Numbered from the stretch's first letter, positions 16,423 to 26,536 are shown. The stretch: DNA of 64,000 bases from Moraxella porci DSM 25326 (GCF_002014855.1 NZ_MUYV01000007.1:22475-86474); one strand, 5' to 3'. Program-made: numbers and translations. The notes: generated from the letters alone by a model not told the origin.

Positions 16423-16998
16423 CTACGAATGCGAGATGGTCAGGGTGACGCTGTGACCCTCTTGGTGTACAATGCGCAGTCGCGTCGGCAGAGCACCTTT
16501 GCCATACTCAAAATTGGCCTGCCAAACGCCGTTGGTGGCAGCGATCAGACGGCCGTTGGCATCGTGCGCAAGTGCGCTGTCAGCAGGCGCTGGGCGTCCC
16601 ATGATCCAATAAGGCAATCTTGAGATCGGTGCTTGCCAACCAGTGGCTTGATACAACAGCGCTTCTGGCGAATCGGCAGTCAGCGTGCCAGTGCGTTCAC
16701 TGCTTAAGGTCGCGCTCTTGCCATCATAGCGGATCTGGGTGGCGCCAATGCCCAAAGCGCCCGTCAGATCGATGCTGAATCTGTCCTCATCTTGAGCCCA
16801 AGCATAAAAAGCGCTGCCAGCTTGTCTGCCCTCGGAGCTGACACTGATCACCCCGATTTTGCCTGTGATGCCAAATTTGATCGGCGCTTGTGCGCTTGGT
16901 AGGCTGCTGGCCGTGGGCGCGATGTTCGGCTGAGTACTGGTGCATGCGCTGAGTAGTAGCACAGCTGCCGATGCGGTGATGAGACTGAGTTTTTTCAT
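16423..16998 (-). CDS. lolB: Outer-membrane lipoprotein receptor LolB
   Basis: LolB accepts lipoproteins from LolA and inserts them into the outer membrane. The 191-residue protein has a signal peptide with lipobox LLSAC, then the GKIGVIS...RQAGSAFYAWAQDEDRFSIDLTGALG segment typical of LolB, and a WILGRPAP-like WIMGRPAPAD motif. Position between the TPR gene and ispE confirms it. Confidence 0.92.
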   Translation of the reverse strand: MKKLSLITASAAVLLLSACTSTQPNIAPTASSLPSAQAPIKFGITGKIGVISVSSEGRQAGSAFYAWAQDEDRFSIDLTGALGIGATQIRYDGKSATLSSERTGTLTADSPEALLYQATGWQAPISRLPYWIMGRPAPADSALAHDANGRLIAATNGVWQANFEYGKGALPTRLRIVHQEGHSVTLTISHS

Positions 16999-17083
16999 GA
17001 TAAGTCCAAATGTCTGATCTTAAGGTTGGGTAAATCATCTGCCATCGGCTGCCACGGCAGCGGCCAATGCTGATGCCTGTCGA

Positions 17084-19090
17084 TTAATAAATCTGACTGT
17101 CGCCTGTGGCAGCATCATTGCCGCCAAAACGCGCTTGCAGATCTGCCAACAGCTGCGCCATCGCGGCCTGATCATTAATGCCTTGATAAGCGCGCAATAA
17201 GGTGATGCCGACATCGAGCCTTGGGCTGACTTCATACGGCGCTTGCAGATGGTCGATGACGGCAGCAAAATCGCCTTGGGATAAGGCATGATTGGCCAGC
17301 ACCAATAACGCATCTAGCTGCAGCTGACTGTCATAATCAGGGTGATCAAAGCTGATATTGCTGATGGTTCGCGCGATGTCCAGCGCCTTGGCATCTGTCG
17401 GATTTTGGCTTAGGCGCAGCTTGGCGTCGGCCAGCTGATAATACGGGTTATAATCAGCCAGCTGCAATAGGCGATCGATGGCTTGGCGCTTGTCGTTATG
17501 ATCAAGTTCAGCTTCGAGCAGCTGGAAGCTTGCGTACAGTAGCCGATCGTCGTCTGGATATTCTCGATTGGCGATCGTCAGCAGATCTTTGGCTTTTTGT
17601 TTATCGCCTTGACGCAGATAAATCTCGGCCTGCAAAATATAGCTGTCGGTGGCGTAATTTTCAAATTCATCGCGCAGACGCACCAAGGTCTTGATGGCAG
17701 CGGCGGTGTCATTTTCTGCCAAATAAAAGCCCACCACTTTACTGCTGGCATCGAGCATATGCTCATAATGATTGACTTTCTCAAAGTGACTGCGCGCATG
17801 CTGAATGTCGCCCAATCGTTCATAGCCGATGCCCAGATAATAATGCGCTTGGCTTTTTAGGTCGGGCAGCTCGGTGAGCGGCATCAGCATGTCGATGGCA
17901 TCACGGTAGCGGCCGCCATCCAGACCGACAAGGCCAGCCAATAGACGAATGTCGTTATCTTGGGTGTGTTTAACTGCTTGAGCCAACAGATCCCATGCTT
18001 GGGCCAGATCACCAGTTTCGATCAGATAGCGCGCTTCGTATAGATACAGCTCTTTTTCTTTGGGCAGCTTTTTGCGCATTTGGTGTAAGTATGACCACAG
18101 CTCATCCATGCGCTGATCGGCGCGCAGGATATTGAGCTTTAGGGTAATAAATGCCAGATTGTCAGGTTCGCTTTTTAGGGCTTGATTGACATGCAGGCGC
18201 GCGGCAGCATAATCCTCAAGCCCCATCAAAATACCTGCCCGCAGCACCGCGACCGAGGCATTGTCCTGCCGCAGTCCTTGTAAGGCATAAAGCAAAGCGC
18301 GCTTATCATCGGCATTTGGCGGAATAATGCCAGTCAAAATCTGCCCCAAATCAGAACGCGGATCATAGTGCAAAATGGTCGAGATCATGCTGGCGGCTTG
18401 GTCGTATTCGCCAGCCTTGAGCGCCAGATGCGTCACATAAAACCAAGCAGGAATATGCTCAGGATTGCTGTCTTGCCAAGCGGTCGCAAAGGCCAGCGAT
18501 TTATCAGGTGTCTCAAATTCGATGGACAATGACAGCGCTCGTTCAAAGACGCTGGTGGCATTTTGTTTGAATGACTCGGCCTTATACAGAGTCAGTGCGC
18601 GCGCAATATCGCCACGATCCGCCGCAAATTCAGCATCCATCAGCGCATACAGATCGGGCGTATCGAGCATCGGTTCGATGTCATCGGCAATGAGTGTATC
18701 ATCCAAGAGTACGGCAGGTAGGTTCGGGACGCTGCTTGGGGTCAGTACCTCATCAGGCTCATCACTCAGATCAGGCTGCGATGTGGGCAGTTCCACGATC
18801 TCGGTGTCGGCCATGTACTCGGCTTCTTCTTCGATGTCGCTTTTGGGGTTGGGTTTATAAAAAGGTAATAAAATTTTTAATAATGGATCAAAGACATTGG
18901 CATGCGCGCTCGTGGCGGTGATGCCTGTGATGCCGATGGCGCCGACACAGGCGATGGCGATGGCAAGCTTGATCGGCCGTCTGATCAACTGCGCTTTTTT
19001 TGGCGTGCCGATGCCATGATGACTCATCAGAGCATCATCAGCGCTGGGCGGTATGCCTTTGGGTGGGTGTCGTCGCAGTATCATGACCAT
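17084..19090 (-). CDS. TPR-repeat envelope protein
   Basis: About 668 residues from the chosen start. A basic head is followed by a hydrophobic segment LAIAIACVGAIGITGITATSAHA that is a membrane anchor or signal sequence, so the rest is probably periplasmic. The body is a long array of TPR helices (for example ALTLYKAESF, AHYYLGIGYERLGDIQHARSHFEKV, DSYILQAEIYLRQGDKQKAKDLL). Moraxellaceae have such a gene directly before lolB-ispE. The frame stays open for 50 codons upstream, but those residues look non-coding and overlap the promoter; ATGs at 19090, 19084 or 19027 are all possible. Confidence 0.8.
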   Translation of the reverse strand: MVMILRRHPPKGIPPSADDALMSHHGIGTPKKAQLIRRPIKLAIAIACVGAIGITGITATSAHANVFDPLLKILLPFYKPNPKSDIEEEAEYMADTEIVELPTSQPDLSDEPDEVLTPSSVPNLPAVLLDDTLIADDIEPMLDTPDLYALMDAEFAADRGDIARALTLYKAESFKQNATSVFERALSLSIEFETPDKSLAFATAWQDSNPEHIPAWFYVTHLALKAGEYDQAASMISTILHYDPRSDLGQILTGIIPPNADDKRALLYALQGLRQDNASVAVLRAGILMGLEDYAAARLHVNQALKSEPDNLAFITLKLNILRADQRMDELWSYLHQMRKKLPKEKELYLYEARYLIETGDLAQAWDLLAQAVKHTQDNDIRLLAGLVGLDGGRYRDAIDMLMPLTELPDLKSQAHYYLGIGYERLGDIQHARSHFEKVNHYEHMLDASSKVVGFYLAENDTAAAIKTLVRLRDEFENYATDSYILQAEIYLRQGDKQKAKDLLTIANREYPDDDRLLYASFQLLEAELDHNDKRQAIDRLLQLADYNPYYQLADAKLRLSQNPTDAKALDIARTISNISFDHPDYDSQLQLDALLVLANHALSQGDFAAVIDHLQAPYEVSPRLDVGITLLRAYQGINDQAAMAQLLADLQARFGGNDAATGDSQIY

Positions 19091-19610
19091 CAGCCAATTT
19101 AAAAAAAGATTGGATTGGCAAAACAACAGTAATGCTTGCCAAATATGCTGTATTATAAAAGTACGCTCTATTATAAAAGTATTTTTGATAAGTGCAAATA
19201 AAACCGCTGAAAAACACCGACAAATCACAAATTTTAGCAATTTGCTGCCAATTTGTTAAGAAATCCGCGCATTTATCAAGCTTGGCGTAACACTTGGGTA
19301 GGTCAATGCGCTTTATGGCAAACGGCAAACCGACAGATGCTTGATGGGCAGCCGATGGCTATAAGACGAAAGATAATACAGCTTCATCAAGTTATCAAAG
19401 CGGTGATTTGATCGGCTCGCTCAGATTGGATCGGTTGGAATGCTAAGGCAAAGCTGTGATCTTTAAACAACGACTTAGCCAAGCAGCATCATTAAGATCG
19501 TCACTAAATTTGGCAAAATAAACTTGCAAATTTTTTGCTTGAAATGCGTGAAAAGCTGTTATAATAACGAGTTTAATTCATCGCAAGCCTCATCGATTGT
19601 TGGTTATTTT
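19091..19610. other. Divergent promoter region, TPR gene / hemA
   Basis: About 520 bases. At 19144-19183 a 14-base CTATTATAAAAGTA-type sequence is repeated directly; on the minus strand each copy supplies a TATAAT box, giving two tandem -10 candidates for the TPR-lolB-ispE unit. TGTTATAAT at 19557-19565 is a likely extended -10 for hemA. I see nothing gene-like in between. Confidence 0.45.
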
Positions 19611-20942
19611 ATGAAATTAGCAGTTATCGGAGTCAATCATAAGACTGCCCCTGTGTCATTACGGGAGCGGCTGTCTTTTGGCTTGGATATGCCTGAGGCA
19701 ATTCAGGCATTGTCTGGGCTGACCCGTGGCTGCACCATCGTCTCTACTTGCAATCGCAGTGAGCTGTATGTCGGCATCGAGGATGAGTCGCTTGGCGATG
19801 ATGAGCAGGTCGATGGCGTGATCTCGCCAAAGCTGCGCGCCATCGGTGAATGGCTGGCTCAGTTTAAGGGAGTGAGTTTCGATGACATCGCCCCTTATCT
19901 GTATGCCTATGAGGATTCGCGTGCGCTCAATCACTGGCTGCGCGTGGCAGCAGGCCTTGACTCGATGATCTTAGGCGAGCCACAGATCTTGGGTCAGATT
20001 CGCCAAGCAGTCGCCACCTCTCGCGAACATGGTGGGGTGAGTAGTGAGTTTGGTTGGCTCACTCAGCAGGTATTTGCCGCTGCTCGCACGGTGCGCCGTG
20101 ATACCAAAGTCGGCGCTCAGGCGGTGACGCTGGGTTTTGCCACCGCCAAGCTTGCCACACAGATTTTTGATGATCCGCGTGAGCTGACTTTTTTGTTGGT
20201 GGCAGCAGGGGAGATGAATCGCTTGGTGGCGCATAATGTCGCTGCACTCGGCATCAAAAGAATCATCATCTGTAATCGCAGTGCCGAGCGTGCGCAGGCG
20301 CTGAGTGATGAGCTGGTCAAGATGGCCGATCAAGCAGCTCGACCGCTGCAGGTGGATATTGTGCCGCTGGCTGAGCTATCGATGGTGCTGCCTGAGGCCG
20401 ACATTGTCAGCAGTTGTAGTGGCAGCATGCAGGCGCTGATCGACGCCGATATGGTCAAAAAAGCACTCAAGCAGCGCCGCCATCAGCCGATGCTTTTGGT
20501 GGATTTGGCAGTGCCAAGAGACATCGAGCCTGCCGTCGGCCAGCTTGATGACATTTATCTGTATTCAGTCGATGATCTGCAACATGTGATCGCAGGTAAC
20601 TTGGCTGAGCGCAAACAAGCTGCCGTCGAAGCTGAGCTGTTGGTCGGGCAGCTGGTGCTTGACATCGAGGCGAGGATGCAGACGCAAAGGGCGCGCGCTT
20701 ATATCCGTGACTATCGCCAGATGGCACAGCGCCGTAGCCAACAGCTTTTGGATGCTGCGATGGCGCGCATCGATCAGGGCGAGGATGCCAAAGTGGTGTT
20801 GGCTGAGTTTGCGCACGGCATGAGTCAGACCTTGATGCACAGCCCATCTAGGCTGATTCGTCAAGCCGCCAAAGTCTATGATGCCGACACGCTCGATGCC
20901 ATCAGTCAAGAGCTGATCCACAGCCATCGTAAGCCGATCTGA
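19611..20942 (+). CDS. hemA: Glutamyl-tRNA reductase
   Basis: First committed enzyme of the C5 haem pathway, reducing Glu-tRNA to glutamate-1-semialdehyde with NADPH. The start MKLAVIGVNHKTAPVSLRE is the family N-terminus; upstream codons in the frame are not coding. The catalytic Cys47 is in TIVSTCNRSELY, followed by LDSMILGEPQILGQIR and the NADPH-binding domain (LLVAAGEMN, slightly altered from the usual GAGEM), then the dimerisation helix. 443 residues. The next pathway gene hemL is also in this window at 41.9 kb. Confidence 0.95.
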   Translation: MKLAVIGVNHKTAPVSLRERLSFGLDMPEAIQALSGLTRGCTIVSTCNRSELYVGIEDESLGDDEQVDGVISPKLRAIGEWLAQFKGVSFDDIAPYLYAYEDSRALNHWLRVAAGLDSMILGEPQILGQIRQAVATSREHGGVSSEFGWLTQQVFAAARTVRRDTKVGAQAVTLGFATAKLATQIFDDPRELTFLLVAAGEMNRLVAHNVAALGIKRIIICNRSAERAQALSDELVKMADQAARPLQVDIVPLAELSMVLPEADIVSSCSGSMQALIDADMVKKALKQRRHQPMLLVDLAVPRDIEPAVGQLDDIYLYSVDDLQHVIAGNLAERKQAAVEAELLVGQLVLDIEARMQTQRARAYIRDYRQMAQRRSQQLLDAAMARIDQGEDAKVVLAEFAHGMSQTLMHSPSRLIRQAAKVYDADTLDAISQELIHSHRKPI

Positions 20943-20983
20943 ACTGACATCGCAGCACACTTTTTATTAATAATACATCCCTT

Positions 20984-21017
20984 AAAAAAAGCACCAAGAG
21001 GCTCTTGGTGCTTTTTT
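20984..21017. terminator. Bidirectional terminator between hemA and etfD
   Basis: AGCACCAAGAG and CTCTTGGTGCT form a near-loopless palindrome flanked by A7 and T6, suited to both convergent genes. Confidence 0.88.
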
Positions 21018-21021
21018 GGGT

Positions 21022-22683
21022 TTACATGTTAGGATAATTTGGGCCACCGCCACCTTCTGGCGTCACCCAAGTGATGTTCTGGGCAGGATCTTTGATATCA
21101 CAGGTTTTGCAATGGACGCAGTTTTGGCTGTTGATGACAAACTGCGGTTCCTCACCCTCTTTTTGGACGACTTCATACACGCCAGCAGGGCAATAGCGCT
21201 GCGCAGGCTCGGCATACAGCGGCAAGTTGACAGCGATTGGCACCGTCGGGTCAGTCAAGCGCAGATGGCATGGCTGATCTTCAGCGTGGTTGGTATTTGA
21301 GATAAAGACGCTGGATAACTTATCAAAAGTCAGCTTGCCATCTGGCTTTGGATAATCAGGCTTGTACGACTGTGCTGCTTTATCCAAAGTATCATAATCT
21401 GGCGTGGTGTCATTGATGGTCAATGGCATTTTGCCACCGAATAAATTTTGTTCCACAAAAGTGAACGCGCCACCCATCCACTGACCCATGCGATGCATCG
21501 CAGGCGCGAAGTTTCGTGCTTGATAGGCATCTTCATACAGCCAAGAGTTTTCAAAGACGCTTTGGTACTCGACCACCTCATCACCGCTGCGACCTGCTTT
21601 GATCGCCTCAAAGACGCTTTCGGCAGCCAGCATGCCTGATTTCATCGATGTGTGCGTGCCTTTGAGTTTGGCAGGATTTAGAAAACCTGCATCATCACCG
21701 ACCAGTACGCCACCTGGGAAGGTGAATTTTGGCAAGCTGTTCAAACCGCCTTTGGTCATCGCGCGCGCGCCATAGGATAGACGCTTACCACCTTCTAGGA
21801 TCGGGCGGATTAATGGGTGTAGTTTTAGGCGCTGCAACTCATCAAATGGTGAGATGTGTGGATTATGGTACGCCAAATCCACGATCAAGCCGAAGCTGAC
21901 TTGATTGTCTTCAGCAAAATATAAGAACCAGCCGCCAGTTGAGCCAGTCTCAGACAATGGCCAACCCGTCCCATGCATGATGACGCCTTCTTCGTGTTTG
22001 TCGGCATCGATTTCCCACAGCTCTTTTAGGCCGATGCCGTAGTGCTGCGGATCTTTGTCTTTGTCCAGATGAAAGCGGCTGATGAGTCGTTTGCCCAGAT
22101 GGCCGCGGCAACCCTCAGCAAAGATGGTATATTTGGCAAGCAGCTCATAACCTGGCTCGAAGCTGCCCTTTGGCTGACCTGCAGCGTCGATGCCCATATC
22201 GCCAGTTTGTACGCCGCGTACCGAGCCATCTTCGTGGTAGAGGATCTCACTGGCAGCAAAGCCTGGGAACATCATCACCTCAAGGGCTTCGGCTTGTTCG
22301 GCAAGCCAACGCACCACATTCCCCAGCGAGACGATGTAGTTACCCTCATTGTGCATACTGGCAGGAACGATGGAACCAGGCAGTTTGGTGGTGCGAGTGG
22401 CGCTGCCTAGCATATAGACGCGATCCTCTTTGGCCTCGACCGTGATCGGTGCGCCGCGCGCTTTCCAGTCTGGGATCAGCTCGTCAAGGGCGCGCGTTTC
22501 CATGATGGCGCCTGACAAGGTGTGTGCGCCAAATTCTGAGCCTTTTTCTAAGACACAGACGGTGAATTCATCCATGCCGTTTGCGATGGCCAACTGGCGC
22601 AGACGAATGGCAGCTGACAGACCTGCAGGCCCACCGCCGACGATGACGACATCAAATTCCATAGATTCGCGTTCGATTTGCAT
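21022..22683 (-). CDS. Electron transfer flavoprotein-ubiquinone oxidoreductase
   Basis: Membrane-associated FAD/4Fe-4S enzyme that passes electrons from ETF (fatty-acid and amino-acid dehydrogenases) to ubiquinone. 553 residues: FAD-binding VIVGGGPAGLSAAIRL near residue 12, the ETF-QO core (GAIMETRALDELIPDW, GCRGHLGKRL, GVLVGDDAGFLNPAKLKGTHTSMKSG), and a C-terminal ferredoxin-like cluster domain with CPAGVY and CVHCKTC, ending TPEGGGGPNYPNM. A closely preceding alternative start is MEFDVV. Confidence 0.96.
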   Translation of the reverse strand: MQIERESMEFDVVIVGGGPAGLSAAIRLRQLAIANGMDEFTVCVLEKGSEFGAHTLSGAIMETRALDELIPDWKARGAPITVEAKEDRVYMLGSATRTTKLPGSIVPASMHNEGNYIVSLGNVVRWLAEQAEALEVMMFPGFAASEILYHEDGSVRGVQTGDMGIDAAGQPKGSFEPGYELLAKYTIFAEGCRGHLGKRLISRFHLDKDKDPQHYGIGLKELWEIDADKHEEGVIMHGTGWPLSETGSTGGWFLYFAEDNQVSFGLIVDLAYHNPHISPFDELQRLKLHPLIRPILEGGKRLSYGARAMTKGGLNSLPKFTFPGGVLVGDDAGFLNPAKLKGTHTSMKSGMLAAESVFEAIKAGRSGDEVVEYQSVFENSWLYEDAYQARNFAPAMHRMGQWMGGAFTFVEQNLFGGKMPLTINDTTPDYDTLDKAAQSYKPDYPKPDGKLTFDKLSSVFISNTNHAEDQPCHLRLTDPTVPIAVNLPLYAEPAQRYCPAGVYEVVQKEGEEPQFVINSQNCVHCKTCDIKDPAQNITWVTPEGGGGPNYPNM

Positions 22684-23033
22684 GAAGTATCCTTAATAAT
22701 AAAATAAAAACTCTCAAATGATATCCAAAGTAGCAGAGGCTGGCAGTTAGCCTGCGATGCTACAGTTAAGCATGTGTCTATTTTAGCAATCTTGGCTAAT
22801 TAGGCAAGTTTTTTTAAAGCCAGCTTAGTATTTTTGAATGGCCGATGCATGGTTTTTTAAATTTTTACCAAAAAAATTGGCTGCCGTGTAGGCGGGTTTG
22901 TGCGGTAAATCTTAGCCAAAAATCGCTTGCAATTCCCCAAAAAATCACCCATCATAACAAAAAATGGCGATGGCATTGACAAGCATTGCTTGTATAGTTG
23001 AGCAATATGATCAATCAATCAGGGAGTATACAG
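22684..23033. other. Divergent intergenic region with a hairpin
   Basis: 350 bases between etfD and the DUF1285 gene. It holds a two-step inverted repeat at 22730-22763 (GTAGCA...TGCTAC outside, AGGCT...AGCCT inside, 7-base loop), which would lie in the etfD leader. The remainder is AT-rich with no convincing gene. Confidence 0.45.
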
Positions 23034-23669
23034 ATGACACAACATGAATTAAAATCAAATAAAAACAATGAGTTAACCAAAACCCTTACCCAAGATCTAC
23101 AAAAGCTGGCTGCCGATGGCGTCAGTGATGATAAGCCTGTGCGCAAAATTCCGCCTTTGGAGCGCTGGCAGCCTGAACGCAGCTCACCGATCGATATTGA
23201 AATTCGTGATAATGGCGAGTGGTGGCACGAAGGCACAAAAATGACCCGTCAGTCACTGGTGGATCTGTTTGCCAGTGTGTTGTGGGTTGAGATGCATGAT
23301 GGCCAAAAAGTGCATTACCTAAAAACGCCGACAGATAAATATCAAATACGCGTTGCTGATGCGCCTTTATTTATCAATCAAGTCGATCAAGTGTCCGACA
23401 ATGGGCAGCTGTGGATCGAGTTTGGCACCACCAATGGCGATCGCATTCGCTTGGATGATCATCATCAGCTGTATTTTAAGAGCCATGAGGGTGGTGAGCG
23501 GCTGTATATCGATACGCGCTTTGGCCTCAGCGCACGGCTGATGAATAATGCGATGTATCATCTGATCGAGATGGGCGAGCTCGTGCAGATCAGTGATAAT
23601 AAGCAAAATAAAACCGTGCTAAAGCTGTCAAGTGGTGGTAAAATTCACCAAATTGATCAGCACGCTTAA
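23034..23669 (+). CDS. DUF1285 family protein
   Basis: 211 residues, soluble. The conserved block PPLERWQPERSSPIDIEIRDNGEWWHEGTKMTRQSLVDLFASVLW is characteristic of DUF1285, proteins of two small beta-rich domains of unknown function. The ATG at 23034 is preceded by AGGGAG with 8-base spacing, which decides against the upstream TTG or ATG. It lies 30 bases before murI and is probably co-transcribed with it. Confidence 0.82.
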   Translation: MTQHELKSNKNNELTKTLTQDLQKLAADGVSDDKPVRKIPPLERWQPERSSPIDIEIRDNGEWWHEGTKMTRQSLVDLFASVLWVEMHDGQKVHYLKTPTDKYQIRVADAPLFINQVDQVSDNGQLWIEFGTTNGDRIRLDDHHQLYFKSHEGGERLYIDTRFGLSARLMNNAMYHLIEMGELVQISDNKQNKTVLKLSSGGKIHQIDQHA

Positions 23670-23699
23670 GCGGCAGTTTGTAGTTTTTATGGACCATGT

Positions 23700-24578
23700 A
23701 TGCGCATGATACACCCACAGTTTGACCCGATGAAGCCCACTAGCCAAGCCCCGATCGGTATTTTTGATTCGGGTGTCGGCGGGCTGTCGGTGTTTCGCCA
23801 TCTGGCGCGGCTGATGCCCAATGAGCGCTATGTGTATTATGCTGACACCCAAAATGTGCCATACGGCAATAAATCAGGGGATGAGATATTATTTTTGACT
23901 TTGCAGGCAGTGGATTGGCTGTGCAAGCAAGGCTGCAAACTCATCGTCATCGCCTGCAATAGCGCATCGGCGCACAGTTTGACAGCGCTCAGAGCCAGAT
24001 GCAGCGTGCCGATCGTGGGTCTGGTGCCTGCGGTCAAGCCAGCCTGTGAGATCACCACTTCAGGCCAGATCGCTGTGCTGGCCACCCAAGCAACGCTCCA
24101 AGGCAGGCTACTACAGCAAGTGATCGATGAGATCGCTACCCCAAAGGGCGTGACCGTGCATAAGCATTTCGAGCCGATGCTCGTGCCGTGGGTGGAGTCT
24201 GGCATGCCCATCGATCATCATGTGGCAGATCTATTGATCAAGCAGACTGCAGCGTGGCACGAGGCGGGCATTGATGTGATCGTGCTGGGCTGTACGCATT
24301 ACCCGTTTTTTAAGGAATTTTTGCAGGCATGGATCGATGACTCTCATCTTTCGATGGCGCTGCTGGACTCAGGCACCGCGATTGCTGAGCGCGTGCGATC
24401 GTTGCTTGAGTATTTTGGTTTAAGTGCTGATTCTAGTGAGCGGGATGCGGTGCTGTATTTTTATGCATCGAGTTTGGCAGATCATGTGGTCACGACCGCC
24501 AAGCGCTTATCAGGTACGCGGATGGTGTTTGTGGACAGTGATTTTTTGCCACTGGATGATGAGTCATCTTGTGCTTGA
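23700..24578 (+). CDS. murI: Glutamate racemase
   Basis: Converts L- to D-glutamate for peptidoglycan. The N-terminal IGIFDSGVGGLSVFRHL, the YYADTQNVPYGNKS loop and the two catalytic cysteines in VIACNSASAHSL and VLGCTHYPFF are all present. 292 residues; the start could be the first ATG at 23700 or one a few codons later, since the conserved fold begins at about residue 17. Confidence 0.95.
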   Translation: MRMIHPQFDPMKPTSQAPIGIFDSGVGGLSVFRHLARLMPNERYVYYADTQNVPYGNKSGDEILFLTLQAVDWLCKQGCKLIVIACNSASAHSLTALRARCSVPIVGLVPAVKPACEITTSGQIAVLATQATLQGRLLQQVIDEIATPKGVTVHKHFEPMLVPWVESGMPIDHHVADLLIKQTAAWHEAGIDVIVLGCTHYPFFKEFLQAWIDDSHLSMALLDSGTAIAERVRSLLEYFGLSADSSERDAVLYFYASSLADHVVTTAKRLSGTRMVFVDSDFLPLDDESSCA

Positions 24579-24735
24579 TGGCTAGCGTCGATTGTGCCAA
24601 GAATGTTATATTTTATGAAAATCGGTAAAAAACGCACCGATGATTTGCAATTTTCCTCAAAATTTGTTGTAATGCCACTAAGTGATGCCAATTTTGCATC
24701 TGATGAATGTTTTATACCACAACAAGGAGAATGAG

Positions 24736-24918
24736 ATGACAACAGACACTAACAGCACCCTGCGCGAACAAATCGAAAAATTCGACGAGCTATCCGAAGC
24801 GATGCACGACGCCGAAAAAAAGCGTACGCTCGAGGAGCAGGTCGAATACCTAAAAAAACAAGGCATCAACCCATCGAAGACCTATGCCGAGTGGGATGAT
24901 AAAGAAGACGACGCTTGA
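24736..24918 (+). CDS. Small acidic hypothetical protein, 60 aa
   Basis: A strong AAGGAGA lies 5 bases before the ATG, so this is a translated gene although very short. The product is highly charged (Glu, Asp, Lys), predicted as one long helix (EQIEKFDELSEAMHDAEKK) with a short C-terminal part ending in acidic EWDDKEDDA. A terminator follows. No family recognised; cytoplasmic. Confidence 0.65.
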   Translation: MTTDTNSTLREQIEKFDELSEAMHDAEKKRTLEEQVEYLKKQGINPSKTYAEWDDKEDDA

Positions 24919-24940
24919 TGGCATAGTCGATGTCGATAAT

Positions 24941-24976
24941 AAAAAAGCTCAAAGTACGATACTTTGAGCTTTTTTT
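24941..24976. terminator. Bidirectional terminator
   Basis: AAAAAAGCTCAAAGTA, CGA and TACTTTGAGCTTTTTT form a long perfect hairpin between the small acidic protein gene and the convergent transglycosylase gene. Confidence 0.92.
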
Positions 24977-24988
24977 GATGCTGATTGA

Positions 24989-26368
24989 TTATTTGACTGG
25001 CACTAATGATGTCGAGCCGTCAGTATTGACTACTCGGCGATAGACAGTGCCTGCACCAGAAATGCCTTGGCTTGGCTGAACCACTGGTGTAGCTTGGATG
25101 CTACTGGGTGCCTGCGGTGCTACTTGTGGTGCTGACATAGGCTGTACCGCACTGCTTTGTGTTGTAATCAAGCGATGGAATTTTTGACCCGCTCGGCCAT
25201 CTGGAGTCACGCCTGCTTTACGCTGATAATCCATGATGGCACGGCGAGTATTATCCCCGATGATACCATCCACTGCACCGATGTCATAGCCAGCGTTGAG
25301 TAGCGCTTGCTGAATCTCTTTGGATTCACGGCGACCGATACCTGGGTCATCTGTTGGCCAAGGTGTGGAAAAGTTTGTGTTGGTATTTTCGCTCGTCACC
25401 AAATCTGACAAATGAGCAATGGCAAGTGCATAGCTCTCTGACGCATTATAGGCATAAAACGCATCAAAGTTCTTGCCCACCAAGAACGCAGGACCATGCT
25501 TACCTGCAGGTAGCAGCAGTCCTGCCGATGCCATGTTATTTGGCAATGGACGACCATCAGGTAGGGTCAGCCCCATATTTTGCCAATGGCTGATGGATTT
25601 TTTGTCACGGCGACCGCTTGAGCCGTCATAGCCGTTCAATTTTACTTCATAGCCCCATGGCTCGCCACTGCGATATCCTTTTTTGGCAAGGAAATTGGCG
25701 GTACTGGCTAGGGCATCTGCTTTTGAATTAACCAAATCTTTGCGGCCATCACCATCAAAATCCACCGCCAATTCTAGGAATGTGCTTGGCATAAACTGCG
25801 TCTGACCAAACGCCCCCGCCCATGAGCCTGTCATATCCTGCGGACGAATGTCACCATTTTGGACGATTTTTAGGGCATTGGCAAATTCACCACGGAAATA
25901 GCTCTGGCGACGGTCAAAGCATGATAAAGTCGCAAGGCTGTCAAACAAGTTTTTCTTACCCAAAGTCTGACCAAAATTACTCTCCACACCCCATACGCCA
26001 AGCACATGCTCTGCCTTGACACCATAACGGCTCTCGATACGGCGTAAGACATCGGCCTGCTCACGCTTGGCGCGGATACCGTCTTCGACACGCTCGCTAT
26101 CGACTAGTGATGCCAAATAATCCCAAACATCTTTTTTAAATTCAGGTTGATAATTCAGCGAGCGAATCACCGTCGGGTCAGGCTGACTTGGGCGATAGGT
26201 TTCAAAGGTTTGGCTTGAGACACCACGAAACGCACTGCTGTTTTTTAGGCCATCAAGGCATTGTTGAAATTCGCTATTGCTAAGATTGGGTAAATCATTT
26301 GCCACCGCCGCTTGGCTCAGTGCCAAACCGCTCACTGCCAATGATAGGACTGAAAGTGTTTTTTTCAT
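24989..26368 (-). CDS. Lytic murein transglycosylase, MltB family with peptidoglycan-binding domain
   Basis: 459 residues exported by a Sec signal peptide (cleavage near AVAND). The catalytic SLT_2/MltB domain shows LGVWGVESNFGQTLGKKNLFDSLATLSCF, with the catalytic Glu in VESNFG, and TGSWAGAFGQTQFMPSTFLELAVDFDGDGRKDL. Near residue 350 a peptidoglycan-binding domain follows (IQQALLNAGYDIGAVDGIIGDNTRRAIMDYQ). The C-terminal about 60 residues are Pro/Gln-rich linker. It cleaves glycan strands with 1,6-anhydro ends. No lipobox, so unlike E. coli MltB it is probably soluble. Confidence 0.92.
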   Translation of the reverse strand: MKKTLSVLSLAVSGLALSQAAVANDLPNLSNSEFQQCLDGLKNSSAFRGVSSQTFETYRPSQPDPTVIRSLNYQPEFKKDVWDYLASLVDSERVEDGIRAKREQADVLRRIESRYGVKAEHVLGVWGVESNFGQTLGKKNLFDSLATLSCFDRRQSYFRGEFANALKIVQNGDIRPQDMTGSWAGAFGQTQFMPSTFLELAVDFDGDGRKDLVNSKADALASTANFLAKKGYRSGEPWGYEVKLNGYDGSSGRRDKKSISHWQNMGLTLPDGRPLPNNMASAGLLLPAGKHGPAFLVGKNFDAFYAYNASESYALAIAHLSDLVTSENTNTNFSTPWPTDDPGIGRRESKEIQQALLNAGYDIGAVDGIIGDNTRRAIMDYQRKAGVTPDGRAGQKFHRLITTQSSAVQPMSAPQVAPQAPSSIQATPVVQPSQGISGAGTVYRRVVNTDGSTSLVPVK

Positions 26369-26536
26369 AAAAAAATCCTTAGAACCATAATGAAAATTGC
26401 AAATAGCCTAAGCTTACCCAATTTTGCCCGTGATTTCAAAATAAACTTGCTAAAATCCGACAATATCAACCATCATGCAACAAATGCGTAACCTAAGCCG
26501 AGCCAAAACCAAACAAGATGCACTGCTGTGATGATG

